A stretch of 64,000 nt of DNA, taken from Streptococcus ovis DSM 16829. Lineage in GTDB: Bacteria; Bacillota; Bacilli; Lactobacillales; Streptococcaceae. Location: NCBI RefSeq assembly GCF_000380125.1, contig NZ_KB904562.1, positions 124,001 through 188,000 on the forward strand, in the 5' to 3' direction. The position numbers and the translations under genes are program-made. The notes beneath the pieces were generated by a model. It ran no database searches, was not told the origin of the DNA, and worked only from the letters and a program-made list of their open reading frames with translations. How positions within the stretch are numbered: position 1 is the first letter of the stretch; every line of letters starts with the position of its first letter. Positions 37,068 to 45,908 of the stretch are shown in pieces.

Positions 37068-40000
37068 TTGAAATTTAAGAAAATCATGTACTTTACCTGT
37101 TTGTCAGCCCTTGTACTGGGAGGGCAAGTGGTTGGAGCAGATGAAATTGTTGCACAGCCGAAAGCGATTATCCGTCAAGAGCAGCAGTCTTCCTCTGAAA
37201 CAGAGGAGAAATTATCCGTTTCTATGAAAGAGAAGAAGGCTGTTCTTCTTTTATCTGAAGAAAAAATAGTATTTCAAAAAGCAGTCGCAACCTTTTGGTC
37301 AAGAGAAGACAAAAGTGATGCCAAAGAGGTTGCCTTTGAAAGAGATGAGGCAGGACATTTTCAAGCCTTTATACAGCGTGAAGCAATTGCTTCTGAACGG
37401 ATTTTTGTATCGGTAAAGGCAGAAGCAGTAGATGGAACTGTCTATGAAGTCACAGATTATCAGTTTGAATGGCGTGTGTCCCCTGAAGAAAGCACTTCAT
37501 CAACTGTGGTCTCTTCAACGACGGTCACCTCTCAAGCGACTTCTCCATCAACAAGTACTTCCCAGACAAGCAAGAGCACTAGTGAGCCTATTCGTGCCAT
37601 TTCAGAGTCTGCAAGTATTGCCAAAGGGCGGATAACAATTAAAAACCAGAATGTAAAAACAGGAACATTTGACGTGATCATCTCAAATGTGTCGTTGAGT
37701 ACAGGCCTAAAAACGGTTAAAGTTCCGGTTTGGACAGACGAAAATGGTCAAGATGATATCCGCTGGTATACAGCAGCTCGTCAGTCTGATGGGACATATA
37801 AAGTAACTGTTCATAAGAAGGACCATAAAAATGGGGTAGGTTTATACCATATCCACCTTTATTATGAAAATACAGCAGGTAAAGTTCAGGGGGTAGCTTC
37901 TACAACGACTAGTTTGACCACGACTACTGGCAATATTTCTATTGAGAATATCAATAAAACCGTCGGCACATTCGATGTTGTCGTGAAATCAGTAGCAGCT
38001 CCGTATGCTGTTCAATCGGTTAAAGTTCCGGTTTGGACAGAAGAGAATGGCCAAGATGACCTCAAATGGTATGTAGCAACGCGTCAGTCTGATGGTTCTT
38101 ACAAGGTATCTATTTCTAAAAAGAATCATAAAAATGGAACGGGTGTCTACCATGTCCATCTCTATTATGCCTATACCAATGGTAAGACAGAAGGGATTAC
38201 TGCTACAAAGACAAGCCTATCTACTGCTCCTACAGGAAAACTGGTGATAAATGCGTTTAATTCCCAAACAGGAAGTTTTGATATTATCATTTCTCAAGTA
38301 GGTAGTTCAAATGCTATTCAAACTGTTAAGGTTCCTGTTTGGACGGATGAAAACGGCCAAGATGATTTGAAGTGGTACACGGCTACCAAACAAACAGATG
38401 GCACCTATAAAGTGACTGTTCAGGTTCATCATCATAAGAATGGCAAGGGATTGTATCATGCGCACCTTTATTACCAATATACAAATGGCAAATTAGAAGG
38501 AATTGCGTCTGCTCAAAAGATAGCAGTAGCAACAAAAGGAAAAATCACCATTTCTGCTGTGAATCAGCAGCCCACTGGTTTTGATATCCTCATCTCAGAT
38601 ATAGAATCTGCAAAATCAATTTCTGAAATAAAGGTTCCTGTTTGGTCTGAAGTAAATGGTCAAGATGATTTGATTTGGTATACTGCCAAGCGCCAATCAA
38701 ATGGAACTTTCAAGGTTTCTGTTCAAACTAGTTCCCACAAAAATAGCATGGGAATCTATCATGCCCATCTCTATTATCGCTATCAGGATGGGGGCATGGA
38801 AGGGGTTGGCTCAACAAAGGTGAATTTAACTCAACCGAAATCTCAGCCAAAACCCATTACCACAACGAAAAAGCCAGTAACCACGACTCGCAAACCTGCC
38901 ACTACAGTCCAACTGCCTAAGACAAGCCCGAGTCGCTTGACAGGAACATTGAAGATTACCAATGTGAATGCCTCTTCAGGGACGTTCGATGTCATTGTTT
39001 CGGACATAGTTGCACCTAAGACTATTTCAGAAGTGAAGATTCCTGTCTGGACAGAAAACAAAAACCAGGACGATATCATCTGGTATACGGCTAAAAAACA
39101 AGCAAACGGTACTTACAAACTGACGATTCACAAAAAAGATCATAAAAACGAGACTGGAGTGTACAATGTCCATCTCTATTATAAGTACCAAGATGGAAGT
39201 CAGACAGGGATCACTGCTAAACAAATAACTCTTCCTTTGGTAAATAAATCTCAAGAACAACCAAAAGTACAGAAATTAAATGGTACAATTTCCTTCCAAA
39301 ATGTAAATGCAAGTCAAGGAACCTTTGATGTGATTGTATCGAATATTTCTGCGCCAAAAGAAATTGCATCTGTAAAAGTCCCAATATGGTCTGAAAAAAA
39401 TAATCAAAATGATATTATCTGGTACGAAGCAAAACGTCAATCGGATGGTACCTATAAGGTGAGCGTTGCAGCAAAAGACCACCTGTATGAGACTGGATAT
39501 TATCAAGTACACTTGTATTATTTGTACAAGGATGGAAGTCAGACAGGCGTCACATCAGCAAGAACACAGGTGACAATTCAAAGTAACACTCCTAGTGCTA
39601 AAATTGAAATCCGTGATGTAGACAACACCTATGGTCTCTTTGATGTTGTTGTATCGGATATCTTTGCGCCAGCAGGAGTCACTAAAGTGGAAGTCCCAGT
39701 TTGGTCGGATGCCAATGGCCGAGGAGATTTGATTTGGTATGAAGCTGCTAAACAGACAGATGGCACCTTCCGTATCACAGTGCGATTGGCGAATCACGCT
39801 TACGAAACAGGCGTATACAATGCTCATCTGTATGTGACAAGTGCTGGACAACGCTATGGGATTGCTGCGACAACTGCTCGTGTATCCTACACACAAAAAT
39901 CTGGCAATTCCTTTATTGATATTAGTAGCCACAATGGTGCCCTATCAGTGGATGATTATCGGAAGCTAATCAATCAAGGTGTTGCTGGAGTTGTCGTGAA

Positions 40001-40541
40001 ATTAACAGAAGGCAATTCTTATTTTAATCCATATGCAGAAGGTCAAATTCGCAATGCTCGTGCGGCTGGATTACGAGTTTCTGTATACCATTATTCTCAC
40101 TTTGTGGATGCAAAGACTGCTAAAGAAGAAGCACAGTATTTTGTGGCAGCTGCGAAACGTCTTGGCTTACCAACAAATACAGTGATGGTGAATGATATTG
40201 AAGAACAGAAAACGAGAGCGAACATCAACGCCAATATGAAAGAATGGGAAAATGAGATGAAGCGTTTAGGCTACCATAATCTTATTCACTATACTGGTGC
40301 AAGTTGGATTGATAAGAGTGGGCTGGGTTATGCCGGACCGATTAAATCTGATCAATTTGGCATGAGTAACTTTTGGTTAGCACAGTATCCATATGTCAAC
40401 GGTATGTCGGTGCAGCAAGCACGTTCAATGGCATTGCATGCGCGTGCAGCAGCGTGGCAATTCACGTCTAAGGCGAGATTGCTTTCAGGACGTTCTTATT
40501 TTGACTTAAATATTGATTATACAGGTCGTTTTACGAATTAA
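37068..40541 (+). CDS. Large secreted GH25 muramidase with seven GBS-Bsp-like repeats
   Basis: A 1157-residue protein: signal peptide ending near VVGADE, an N-terminal unknown region (about 30-135), a Ser/Thr linker, then seven GBS-Bsp-like repeats of about 100 residues between residues 185 and 940. Each repeat has the PVWTE-x-NGQDD...WY...HLYY pattern, and a Lys/Thr/Pro linker separates repeats four and five. The C-terminus is a GH25 lysozyme domain (940-1157) with DISSHNG and the catalytic VNDIEE. The start is TTG at 37068 with AAGGAG six bases upstream; the extension to 37044 overlaps that site. Repeats probably bind the wall. Confidence 0.92.
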   Translation: MKFKKIMYFTCLSALVLGGQVVGADEIVAQPKAIIRQEQQSSSETEEKLSVSMKEKKAVLLLSEEKIVFQKAVATFWSREDKSDAKEVAFERDEAGHFQAFIQREAIASERIFVSVKAEAVDGTVYEVTDYQFEWRVSPEESTSSTVVSSTTVTSQATSPSTSTSQTSKSTSEPIRAISESASIAKGRITIKNQNVKTGTFDVIISNVSLSTGLKTVKVPVWTDENGQDDIRWYTAARQSDGTYKVTVHKKDHKNGVGLYHIHLYYENTAGKVQGVASTTTSLTTTTGNISIENINKTVGTFDVVVKSVAAPYAVQSVKVPVWTEENGQDDLKWYVATRQSDGSYKVSISKKNHKNGTGVYHVHLYYAYTNGKTEGITATKTSLSTAPTGKLVINAFNSQTGSFDIIISQVGSSNAIQTVKVPVWTDENGQDDLKWYTATKQTDGTYKVTVQVHHHKNGKGLYHAHLYYQYTNGKLEGIASAQKIAVATKGKITISAVNQQPTGFDILISDIESAKSISEIKVPVWSEVNGQDDLIWYTAKRQSNGTFKVSVQTSSHKNSMGIYHAHLYYRYQDGGMEGVGSTKVNLTQPKSQPKPITTTKKPVTTTRKPATTVQLPKTSPSRLTGTLKITNVNASSGTFDVIVSDIVAPKTISEVKIPVWTENKNQDDIIWYTAKKQANGTYKLTIHKKDHKNETGVYNVHLYYKYQDGSQTGITAKQITLPLVNKSQEQPKVQKLNGTISFQNVNASQGTFDVIVSNISAPKEIASVKVPIWSEKNNQNDIIWYEAKRQSDGTYKVSVAAKDHLYETGYYQVHLYYLYKDGSQTGVTSARTQVTIQSNTPSAKIEIRDVDNTYGLFDVVVSDIFAPAGVTKVEVPVWSDANGRGDLIWYEAAKQTDGTFRITVRLANHAYETGVYNAHLYVTSAGQRYGIAATTARVSYTQKSGNSFIDISSHNGALSVDDYRKLINQGVAGVVVKLTEGNSYFNPYAEGQIRNARAAGLRVSVYHYSHFVDAKTAKEEAQYFVAAAKRLGLPTNTVMVNDIEEQKTRANINANMKEWENEMKRLGYHNLIHYTGASWIDKSGLGYAGPIKSDQFGMSNFWLAQYPYVNGMSVQQARSMALHARAAAWQFTSKARLLSGRSYFDLNIDYTGRFTN

Positions 40542-40544
40542 ATA

Positions 40545-40572
40545 AAAAATCTAGGTTTAGGCCTAGATTTTT
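40545..40572. terminator. Bidirectional terminator between the GH25 gene and murN
   Basis: AAAAATCTAGG, 6-base loop, CCTAGATTTTT; it overlaps the murN stop codon. Confidence 0.88.
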
Positions 40573-41806
40573 ATTGTCTTCTTAAAAGCTTTTTAATGAC
40601 TTGAATCATCTTATATTTGAGTGGATTTGGGTAATAGCGGAAGGTCCCCATTTTACGGACAATATGGCCGTTAAAGTTTTGTTTGAAGCGTAGCACCCCA
40701 TCCGTACCATCAAACAGACCAGTAATTCCCAAGAGATTGTAGAAGGAAATTCCCCGTCTGAGGCTTTCCTGCATGACATGCTCTTGAAGGGCCATTGGTG
40801 CATAAAATTTGTTGAACTCTGTATAAGAACCGCTGAAGAGATAGACCGATTCGTGTGGTGTGTAGACAAAGAGGCTGCCTGCCAAGAGGACATCTTCAGA
40901 ACCATGTTGTGCAATCAATTGCTCTGCTTCTAGGATACGAGTATCAAAAGTAGCAACCTGTTGTTCCAATTCCCTTTTCTGTGAGTTCAGTTTATTTGGA
41001 TTTTGTCCCAGTTTTAGTTTCTCATCAAGAGTAGTAATGTCCTTTTCTAGCTTTGCCTTGCCAGCTTGCAAGTTTTGTAGATAATCTTGAAAATTGATGG
41101 AAGCAACCATAAATTCACAGTGATCACCAAACGCATCGTAAAAATCTTGGTAATAATCAAGAGATTTATCAGTGTATTCGCGACGCTCAGAGGTTGCTTC
41201 TGTGATTTCTTTGAACAAATGCAATTCCTCACGCTTGAGCTGACGGAGCTGGATACCAAAAGTTGATGTTTTCTTAGCTAAAGCTTTTCCTTTTTTGCTG
41301 AAAGAAGAGCGCAGTGTTGTAGGAGTAAGACCGGTTAAATCTTTGACATAGTGCCAGTCTGGTTCTCCACCTGGATAGCCTGTCTGGAGGCCGTCAAATT
41401 GGTAACCCAAATTGGTCAAATCAGTTATGAATTGTGTTTGCTCACTACTAGTTGGTTGGCCATTGCTATCAAAAGTTTGGTATGTTTGGTAGGGTTTGAC
41501 AATCAGTTGGAGTGCCCCTTTTTGACGAGCATAGTCCTGCAGTAGCCGATAAAACTCTGGCAGGGATTCGGGATGAGAGGTGATAGGACCGCAATTGATT
41601 TCCATATGCAGACCACCTGTCATAGGGAGACTGTATAATAAGGCAGAAACGAGAACGGTATGATCTTTGACAAGTCCAATTCGTTCGACAGTCATGCCTC
41701 TTTTTTGCAGGAGTATAGCCATTTCCTCCGTTTGTAAAAAAGAGCGTTCGGAGACTGTCTTCGCGTGTTCTTGAAATGCTTCTAAAGTTAATAGTTGTAA
41801 TGTCAT
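40571..41806 (-). CDS. murN: FemX/MurN-type peptidoglycan branching enzyme
   Basis: A 411-residue FemABX-family aminoacyl-tRNA-dependent transferase: two GNAT-like domains interrupted by a charged helical arm (about residues 235-290) and an ending YYPNPLKYKMIQVIKKLLRR. By analogy with pneumococcal MurMN, this second enzyme adds the second residue of the dipeptide cross-bridge after MurM. It overlaps murM by four bases (ATGA). The murM/murN assignment is by gene order. Confidence 0.88.
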   Translation of the reverse strand: MTLQLLTLEAFQEHAKTVSERSFLQTEEMAILLQKRGMTVERIGLVKDHTVLVSALLYSLPMTGGLHMEINCGPITSHPESLPEFYRLLQDYARQKGALQLIVKPYQTYQTFDSNGQPTSSEQTQFITDLTNLGYQFDGLQTGYPGGEPDWHYVKDLTGLTPTTLRSSFSKKGKALAKKTSTFGIQLRQLKREELHLFKEITEATSERREYTDKSLDYYQDFYDAFGDHCEFMVASINFQDYLQNLQAGKAKLEKDITTLDEKLKLGQNPNKLNSQKRELEQQVATFDTRILEAEQLIAQHGSEDVLLAGSLFVYTPHESVYLFSGSYTEFNKFYAPMALQEHVMQESLRRGISFYNLLGITGLFDGTDGVLRFKQNFNGHIVRKMGTFRYYPNPLKYKMIQVIKKLLRRQ

Positions 41807-43020
41807 GAGTGTTTACTTCTTAATTTTTTTCGTAGGGTATAGGCAAGATTGAAGAGAGGATAAAGAGGGCTAACAGGGAGATTAAACTCGCCAATAAACT
41901 CTTCAATCATAGGGTTCAGTTTGGATTTGAAATTGTACAGTCCACCGTCAAGTTGGTTTTCAATTCCTCCCATGTTCTGGTGTAGGATGCCCATTTCAAA
42001 AGCATGAAGGGCTGTTTTTTGCCAAGTGACGAGTGCCGATTGGTAATGTCTAAACTCTTCATCCATACCAGCGTAGATATTTTCCGAACTATCCCCAAAG
42101 TTGAGAGAGAGAGTAGCGGATAGAGGGATAACCGACTTGCCTTGATTGAGATGATTTTTTAAAAAGTCCAGTTCTGCTTGTAGTCGTTCAATCTCTTTCA
42201 AGGTTGTCTTAACCTTACTTTCACGCGTACTTTCTGTAAAAGCAGCTTGAATATTTTCTTGTTTTGCTAATTCTTCAGATAATTTTTCAAAGCGAGTAGC
42301 AATATCTAAATGTGCCATCGTAATGTAGGCGTCGTCGCCATAGGTTTTTAGGAGTTTTGTGTAATAATCTTGGTTGCGCAAGTGGATGCTTTTGCGAGCC
42401 TCTGTTTTTTTCATGAGATTAGCAAATGCTTCGACCATCTCCAAGTGTCCAAATTCAATCGTAACACCCTTATTTTCAGCAGTTCGTAAGAGTTGTTTGG
42501 TTTTTTTAGGGAGCTGATCTAGCTGAAAATCCTTAGCGTAGATATTCGCTTGGAAACGTGGTTGAATCGTCTCAGAAATATCACTAGTCCGCCCCACCCA
42601 GTGGCATCCTAATTCTGTAAGTAATTGAATGGTTGCGTGTGTCTGAGGATTGTCAACTCCCTCAAATCCCACAAGATGTTGCTGAAAATAGATGGAAGGA
42701 TCAAATTTGATAAAAACAGCGCGATGTGTCTTAGCAATAGTTTTGAGAGAAGTGAGGACAAAGCTCACTAGCTCTTTGTCTGTATAGTCCATAATGGGCC
42801 CACGTGGAATATAAATCATGCTCCAGCCCAATGGTAGCGGTTGAATGAGGATAGAGGCAACAGCAACCAGTTGTCCATCCTTGTAAAAACCAATTCGTTC
42901 ATTTCCCCAGTTGTCTTTTATTTGTGCCCATTTACTACTTTGTAAAAGATTCACCTGAGGATGTTGTTTGACAAATTCATCGTGTTTTTCTGCAGCAAGA
43001 CCAGTCTGATATGTATACAT
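41803..43020 (-). CDS. murM: FemX/MurM-type peptidoglycan branching enzyme
   Basis: A 405-residue FemABX-family protein that should attach the first residue (Ser or Ala) to the lysine of lipid II, using aminoacyl-tRNA. The helical arm lies at about residues 230-285 (FEKLSEELAKQEN ... LKEIERLQAELDFLKN). The start MYTYQTGL at 43020 shares one base with the upstream stop (TAATG); the in-frame GTG at 43035 would give an atypical N-terminus. Encoded in an operon HD protein, Cof phosphatase, MurM, MurN. Confidence 0.9.
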   Translation of the reverse strand: MYTYQTGLAAEKHDEFVKQHPQVNLLQSSKWAQIKDNWGNERIGFYKDGQLVAVASILIQPLPLGWSMIYIPRGPIMDYTDKELVSFVLTSLKTIAKTHRAVFIKFDPSIYFQQHLVGFEGVDNPQTHATIQLLTELGCHWVGRTSDISETIQPRFQANIYAKDFQLDQLPKKTKQLLRTAENKGVTIEFGHLEMVEAFANLMKKTEARKSIHLRNQDYYTKLLKTYGDDAYITMAHLDIATRFEKLSEELAKQENIQAAFTESTRESKVKTTLKEIERLQAELDFLKNHLNQGKSVIPLSATLSLNFGDSSENIYAGMDEEFRHYQSALVTWQKTALHAFEMGILHQNMGGIENQLDGGLYNFKSKLNPMIEEFIGEFNLPVSPLYPLFNLAYTLRKKLRSKHS

Positions 43021-43829
43021 TAGGCTAACACCCACTCTCTAAGGGCGTGTGCGACGCCACTTTCTTCATTTGATTTGGTAATGTATTTGGCAATTTTTTT
43101 CAATTCAGGATTGCCATTTTCCATGACAACAGGTGTTCCAACTACTTCTAACATGGAACGATCATTTTCCTCGTCACCGATGGCCATCGTCTCGTCTAGC
43201 GTTAGACCTAGGAAAGTTGCTAAGCGTTGGATTGCCAGCCCTTTATTGACTGTTTTTGGAGTGATTTCCAAGTAGAAGGCGGCAGATTTGGCGATGTTGT
43301 ATTTGTCAAAGAAATCAGCAGGAATCTGCTTGATGGTTTCATCCAAGCGATCTGGTTCGTCGACCATCATCGTCTTGACGATTTCTTTGGTCTTCATTTC
43401 ATCTGGTGTGCGATAGAAGATAGGAGCGTCCACCAATGTTGATTCGTAAATTGTGTATTTGCCGATATTCCGGTTCGCTGTATAAATACCTTCTTTAGTA
43501 CTGGCATGCATCGGAACTGTTAATTTACGGGATAAGAGTTCGATATCCAAATAATCTTCGTAGCTCAAGGTTTCTTTGACAATATCCTTTTGACTGGCTA
43601 CATCTTGGACCAATCCGCCATTAAAGGTAATGACATAGTCGCCTTCATCGGTCAGATTTAACTCTTTCAAAATAGCTCGGACACCAGTAATTGGGCGCCC
43701 AGTAGTGATAACAATTTTAACCCCAGCTTGTTTGGCCTCTTGAATCGCTTCAAAAACTTCTGGTGTAATTTCTTTTTGTGGATTGAGCAGTGTGCCATCA
43801 ATATCAATAGCCACGAGTTTAATTCCCAT
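43020..43829 (-). CDS. Cof-type HAD hydrolase
   Basis: A 269-residue HAD phosphatase. Motif I is DIDGTLLNP with the nucleophilic Asp near residue 8, motif II is TTGRP, and motif III/IV is GDEENDRSMLEVVG near residue 210; the C2-type cap lies between. Cof members dephosphorylate sugar phosphates or flavin intermediates. The ATG at 43829 follows GGAGG. It overlaps the upstream HD gene by 11 bases and abuts murM. Confidence 0.9.
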   Translation of the reverse strand: MGIKLVAIDIDGTLLNPQKEITPEVFEAIQEAKQAGVKIVITTGRPITGVRAILKELNLTDEGDYVITFNGGLVQDVASQKDIVKETLSYEDYLDIELLSRKLTVPMHASTKEGIYTANRNIGKYTIYESTLVDAPIFYRTPDEMKTKEIVKTMMVDEPDRLDETIKQIPADFFDKYNIAKSAAFYLEITPKTVNKGLAIQRLATFLGLTLDETMAIGDEENDRSMLEVVGTPVVMENGNPELKKIAKYITKSNEESGVAHALREWVLA

Positions 43830-45132
43830 GAGTTCCTCCGTAAGTAAAGTGTTCGTTGTGAATGTAGTGTGAAAATTCTTCGTTTTTATCAGCAAAAATG
43901 CCTGTTTCTTCTAACATTTCCTTAGGGAAATAGAAACGACTATTTCCATGAATGGTACCAGCTAGGGAGGCAACAATCGGGGACAGTTGGGACAGTTCTA
44001 TGAGGCTATTATCCTTACGTAGAATTTCAATTTGGGTTCGTTTCTTAGTTGCTTCAGGCCGATACACATCATAAGGCAAATCAAAATTATGATGGATTGC
44101 TGTGTAATATTCTGGATCAAACCCAACATCAGCAACAATCTGACGTAAAACATCCAGTTTACCCTCTTCTTCTGGGTCAACAGTAATGGATTTGAAGACT
44201 TTACGATTGACATACCGTTGCGCCAAGTCGGATAAAATCTTATCAGGTCCATCAATCCAAGATTGGAAATAGGTATTCATCACGCCATCGTCCAAGGCTA
44301 AGTAATCTGATAAGGTCACCTGATGTTCAAAGAAGGGGATTAGCCGAGGTGAAGAAGTAGTAAAAAAGTCTTTTTCAGCGATATAGAGCATCTTTGCACG
44401 ATTCAATAAATTTTGTAAGAGAACTTCCATGGAGCGACTGGCTGGATGAAAATAGACTTGCATATACATCTGATAGCGGCTTAGCACATAATCTTCGACA
44501 GCATGCATTCCTGATTCACGAAAGGCAATGCCCTTGTCAATAGGTTGGATGACCCGTAAAATTCGTGTCAGATCAAATTCGCCATAGCTTGCCCCAGTGA
44601 AATAGGAATCCCTCAGCAAATAGTCCATGCGATCAACATCAATCTGGCTTGATATTAATTGGACAACCTGCTTATTCGGATAGGTGTGGCGGATGACACT
44701 GGCAATCTTTTCTGGAAAATCAGGAGCAACTTGTTTCAAAATGGCATTGACTTCTGTCTCAGGACTGGTAATAATAGCGCAGGTCATCTCCTCATGATTG
44801 GTATCAAACAAACGTTCGAAGGTATGTGAATAGGCACCGTGTCCGACATCATGCAAGAGGGCACTCGTCATTGTCAGAAGAGATTCTTCTGGATTCCATT
44901 TATCTGGATAGTGCTCTTCAAAGGCTTCAACAATTCGACGGGCAATTTCATAAGCACCAAGACAATGCGAAAAACGGCTATGCTCGCCACCGTGGAAAGT
45001 ATAGGAAGTGGTTCCTAACTGTTTGATGCGGCGTAGTCGTTGAAATTCTCTGCTATTGATTAACTGATAAATGACCTCATGGTCAACATGGATGTAATTA
45101 TGTACGGGATCACGAAATACTTTTTCAATCAT
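43819..45132 (-). CDS. HD-domain phosphohydrolase (YwfO-like)
   Basis: A 437-residue HD superfamily protein. The metal-binding His and HD motif appear as HSRFSHCLGAYEIARR followed by LLHDVGHGAYSHTFE; the family includes dGTPase-like and YwfO-like enzymes. I place the start at MIEKVFRDPVHNYIHV (45132), the typical N-terminus. The 49-residue upstream extension crosses the promoter and has no support. It heads the operon with the Cof phosphatase and MurMN. Confidence 0.9.
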   Translation of the reverse strand: MIEKVFRDPVHNYIHVDHEVIYQLINSREFQRLRRIKQLGTTSYTFHGGEHSRFSHCLGAYEIARRIVEAFEEHYPDKWNPEESLLTMTSALLHDVGHGAYSHTFERLFDTNHEEMTCAIITSPETEVNAILKQVAPDFPEKIASVIRHTYPNKQVVQLISSQIDVDRMDYLLRDSYFTGASYGEFDLTRILRVIQPIDKGIAFRESGMHAVEDYVLSRYQMYMQVYFHPASRSMEVLLQNLLNRAKMLYIAEKDFFTTSSPRLIPFFEHQVTLSDYLALDDGVMNTYFQSWIDGPDKILSDLAQRYVNRKVFKSITVDPEEEGKLDVLRQIVADVGFDPEYYTAIHHNFDLPYDVYRPEATKKRTQIEILRKDNSLIELSQLSPIVASLAGTIHGNSRFYFPKEMLEETGIFADKNEEFSHYIHNEHFTYGGTHGN

Positions 45133-45138
45133 TCTACT

Positions 45139-45147
45139 ATTATAGCA
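45139..45147 (-). promoter_or_regulatory. Extended -10 promoter giving a probably leaderless mRNA
   Basis: On the minus strand TGCTATAAT, then six bases (AGTAGA) and the ATG of the HD gene. No Shine-Dalgarno sequence can fit. The whole HD-Cof-murMN operon would start with a leaderless cistron. Confidence 0.7.
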
Positions 45148-45201
45148 AATATCAGCAAAAAATGAAAAGATTGTCATACGGGAGGGGGAGATTCGTAAGA
45201 G

Positions 45202-45230
45202 TTTACGAAATACAACATTTAGCATATAAT
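45202..45230 (+). promoter_or_regulatory. Promoter of the DUF1934 gene
   Basis: TTTACG (45202-45207), 17 bases, TATAAT (45225-45230). Confidence 0.65.
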
Positions 45231-45260
45231 AAAAAAAGACAAAAGAAGGAGTAATAGAAC

Positions 45261-45659
45261 GTGCAAATTCACTTGACAAATGAGATTGATTTAGATGGAC
45301 AAATGGAGGTGGTTGATCAGGTTTACCCTGTTGAAGTCCTTCGTAAAAAGAATCAACTCTATCTAATGTATACGAATGAGGAGCAAGAAAAGGTGGTCAT
45401 TAAATGTGATGACAAGGAGTTATCCATGACGCGATTTTCTTCACCCAAAACCTTGATGCGGTTTCTTTCGAATCAAGAAGCCATTGTGGTGGTGCCAACC
45501 CCAATTGGGTTGCAACATTTTGTAACGGTGACGAACGAATATCAATTGGACGAAGAAGCGCAGTCAATCCGACTTCATTATGATTTGAAGCAGCTAGAAG
45601 CAGAAGGGATTTTTGCTTCTTATCGAATGGAAATTTCTTGGGGAAATCCTCTTTTATAA
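45261..45659 (+). CDS. DUF1934 (YwiB-like) beta-barrel protein
   Basis: A 132-residue soluble protein of the DUF1934 family with lipocalin-like beta strands throughout (for example EVLRKKNQLYLMYTNEE and QSIRLHYDLKQLE). Function unknown. The start codon is GTG at 45261, placed eight bases behind AAGGAG. It is divergent from the HD-domain gene and followed by the riboswitch region. Confidence 0.85.
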   Translation: MQIHLTNEIDLDGQMEVVDQVYPVEVLRKKNQLYLMYTNEEQEKVVIKCDDKELSMTRFSSPKTLMRFLSNQEAIVVVPTPIGLQHFVTVTNEYQLDEEAQSIRLHYDLKQLEAEGIFASYRMEISWGNPLL

Positions 45660-45682
45660 AACGTTTTCAGAATTAATTTTCT

Positions 45683-45710
45683 TTGAAAAAACCTCGGAAT
45701 TTGATATAAT
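45683..45710 (+). promoter_or_regulatory. Promoter of the riboswitch-controlled P-type ATPase
   Basis: TTGAAA (45683-45688), 16 bases, TATAAT (45705-45710); transcription should begin near 45717, just before the riboswitch. Confidence 0.75.
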
Positions 45711-45716
45711 AGATGA

Positions 45717-45879
45717 CAAATCGAGGGAGTAGCTAACGATTGTCAGTTTCTATTTCACTGTGTAACCCCATAGTGAAAAGCGGACAAGGTGAATCGTGTT
45801 TATGTCGTCATTACGAAATCTAGTATTTCCGGCATAATCTGAAATAGCGAGACTTGTTTGGAATAAAACAGGTCTTTTT
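45717..45879 (+). ncRNA. yybP-ykoY manganese riboswitch
   Basis: GAGGGAGTAGC at 45723-45733 is the conserved first loop of the yybP-ykoY class, and GTCATTACGAAATC further on resembles its second conserved loop. The element ends with ...AATAGCGAGAC and an intrinsic terminator (45851-45879: GACTTGTTT, loop, AAACAGGTC, TTTTT). Mn2+ binding is expected to prevent termination and switch on the downstream exporter. In pneumococcus a riboswitch of this class precedes the equivalent P-type ATPase gene. Confidence 0.85.
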
Positions 45880-45908
45880 GTTTGGAAAAGACCAGAGGAG
45901 GAGACGAA

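Noticed and set aside
38915-38930. LPKTS motif in the middle of the GH25 repeat protein, resembling a sortase signal.
   Set aside because: It is internal, followed by further repeats and the GH25 domain rather than a hydrophobic helix and positive tail, so it cannot act as a sorting signal.
45133-45279. Longer N-terminus of the HD protein starting at 45279.
   Set aside because: It covers the promoter and part of the divergent gene, and the residues do not look like the family; MIEKVFRDPVHNYIHV is the usual start.
45770-45776. TGTAACC near 45770 in front of the P-type ATPase gene.
   Set aside because: It lies inside the transcribed riboswitch, has no CGTT block at the right spacing, and a good sigma-A promoter is present upstream.
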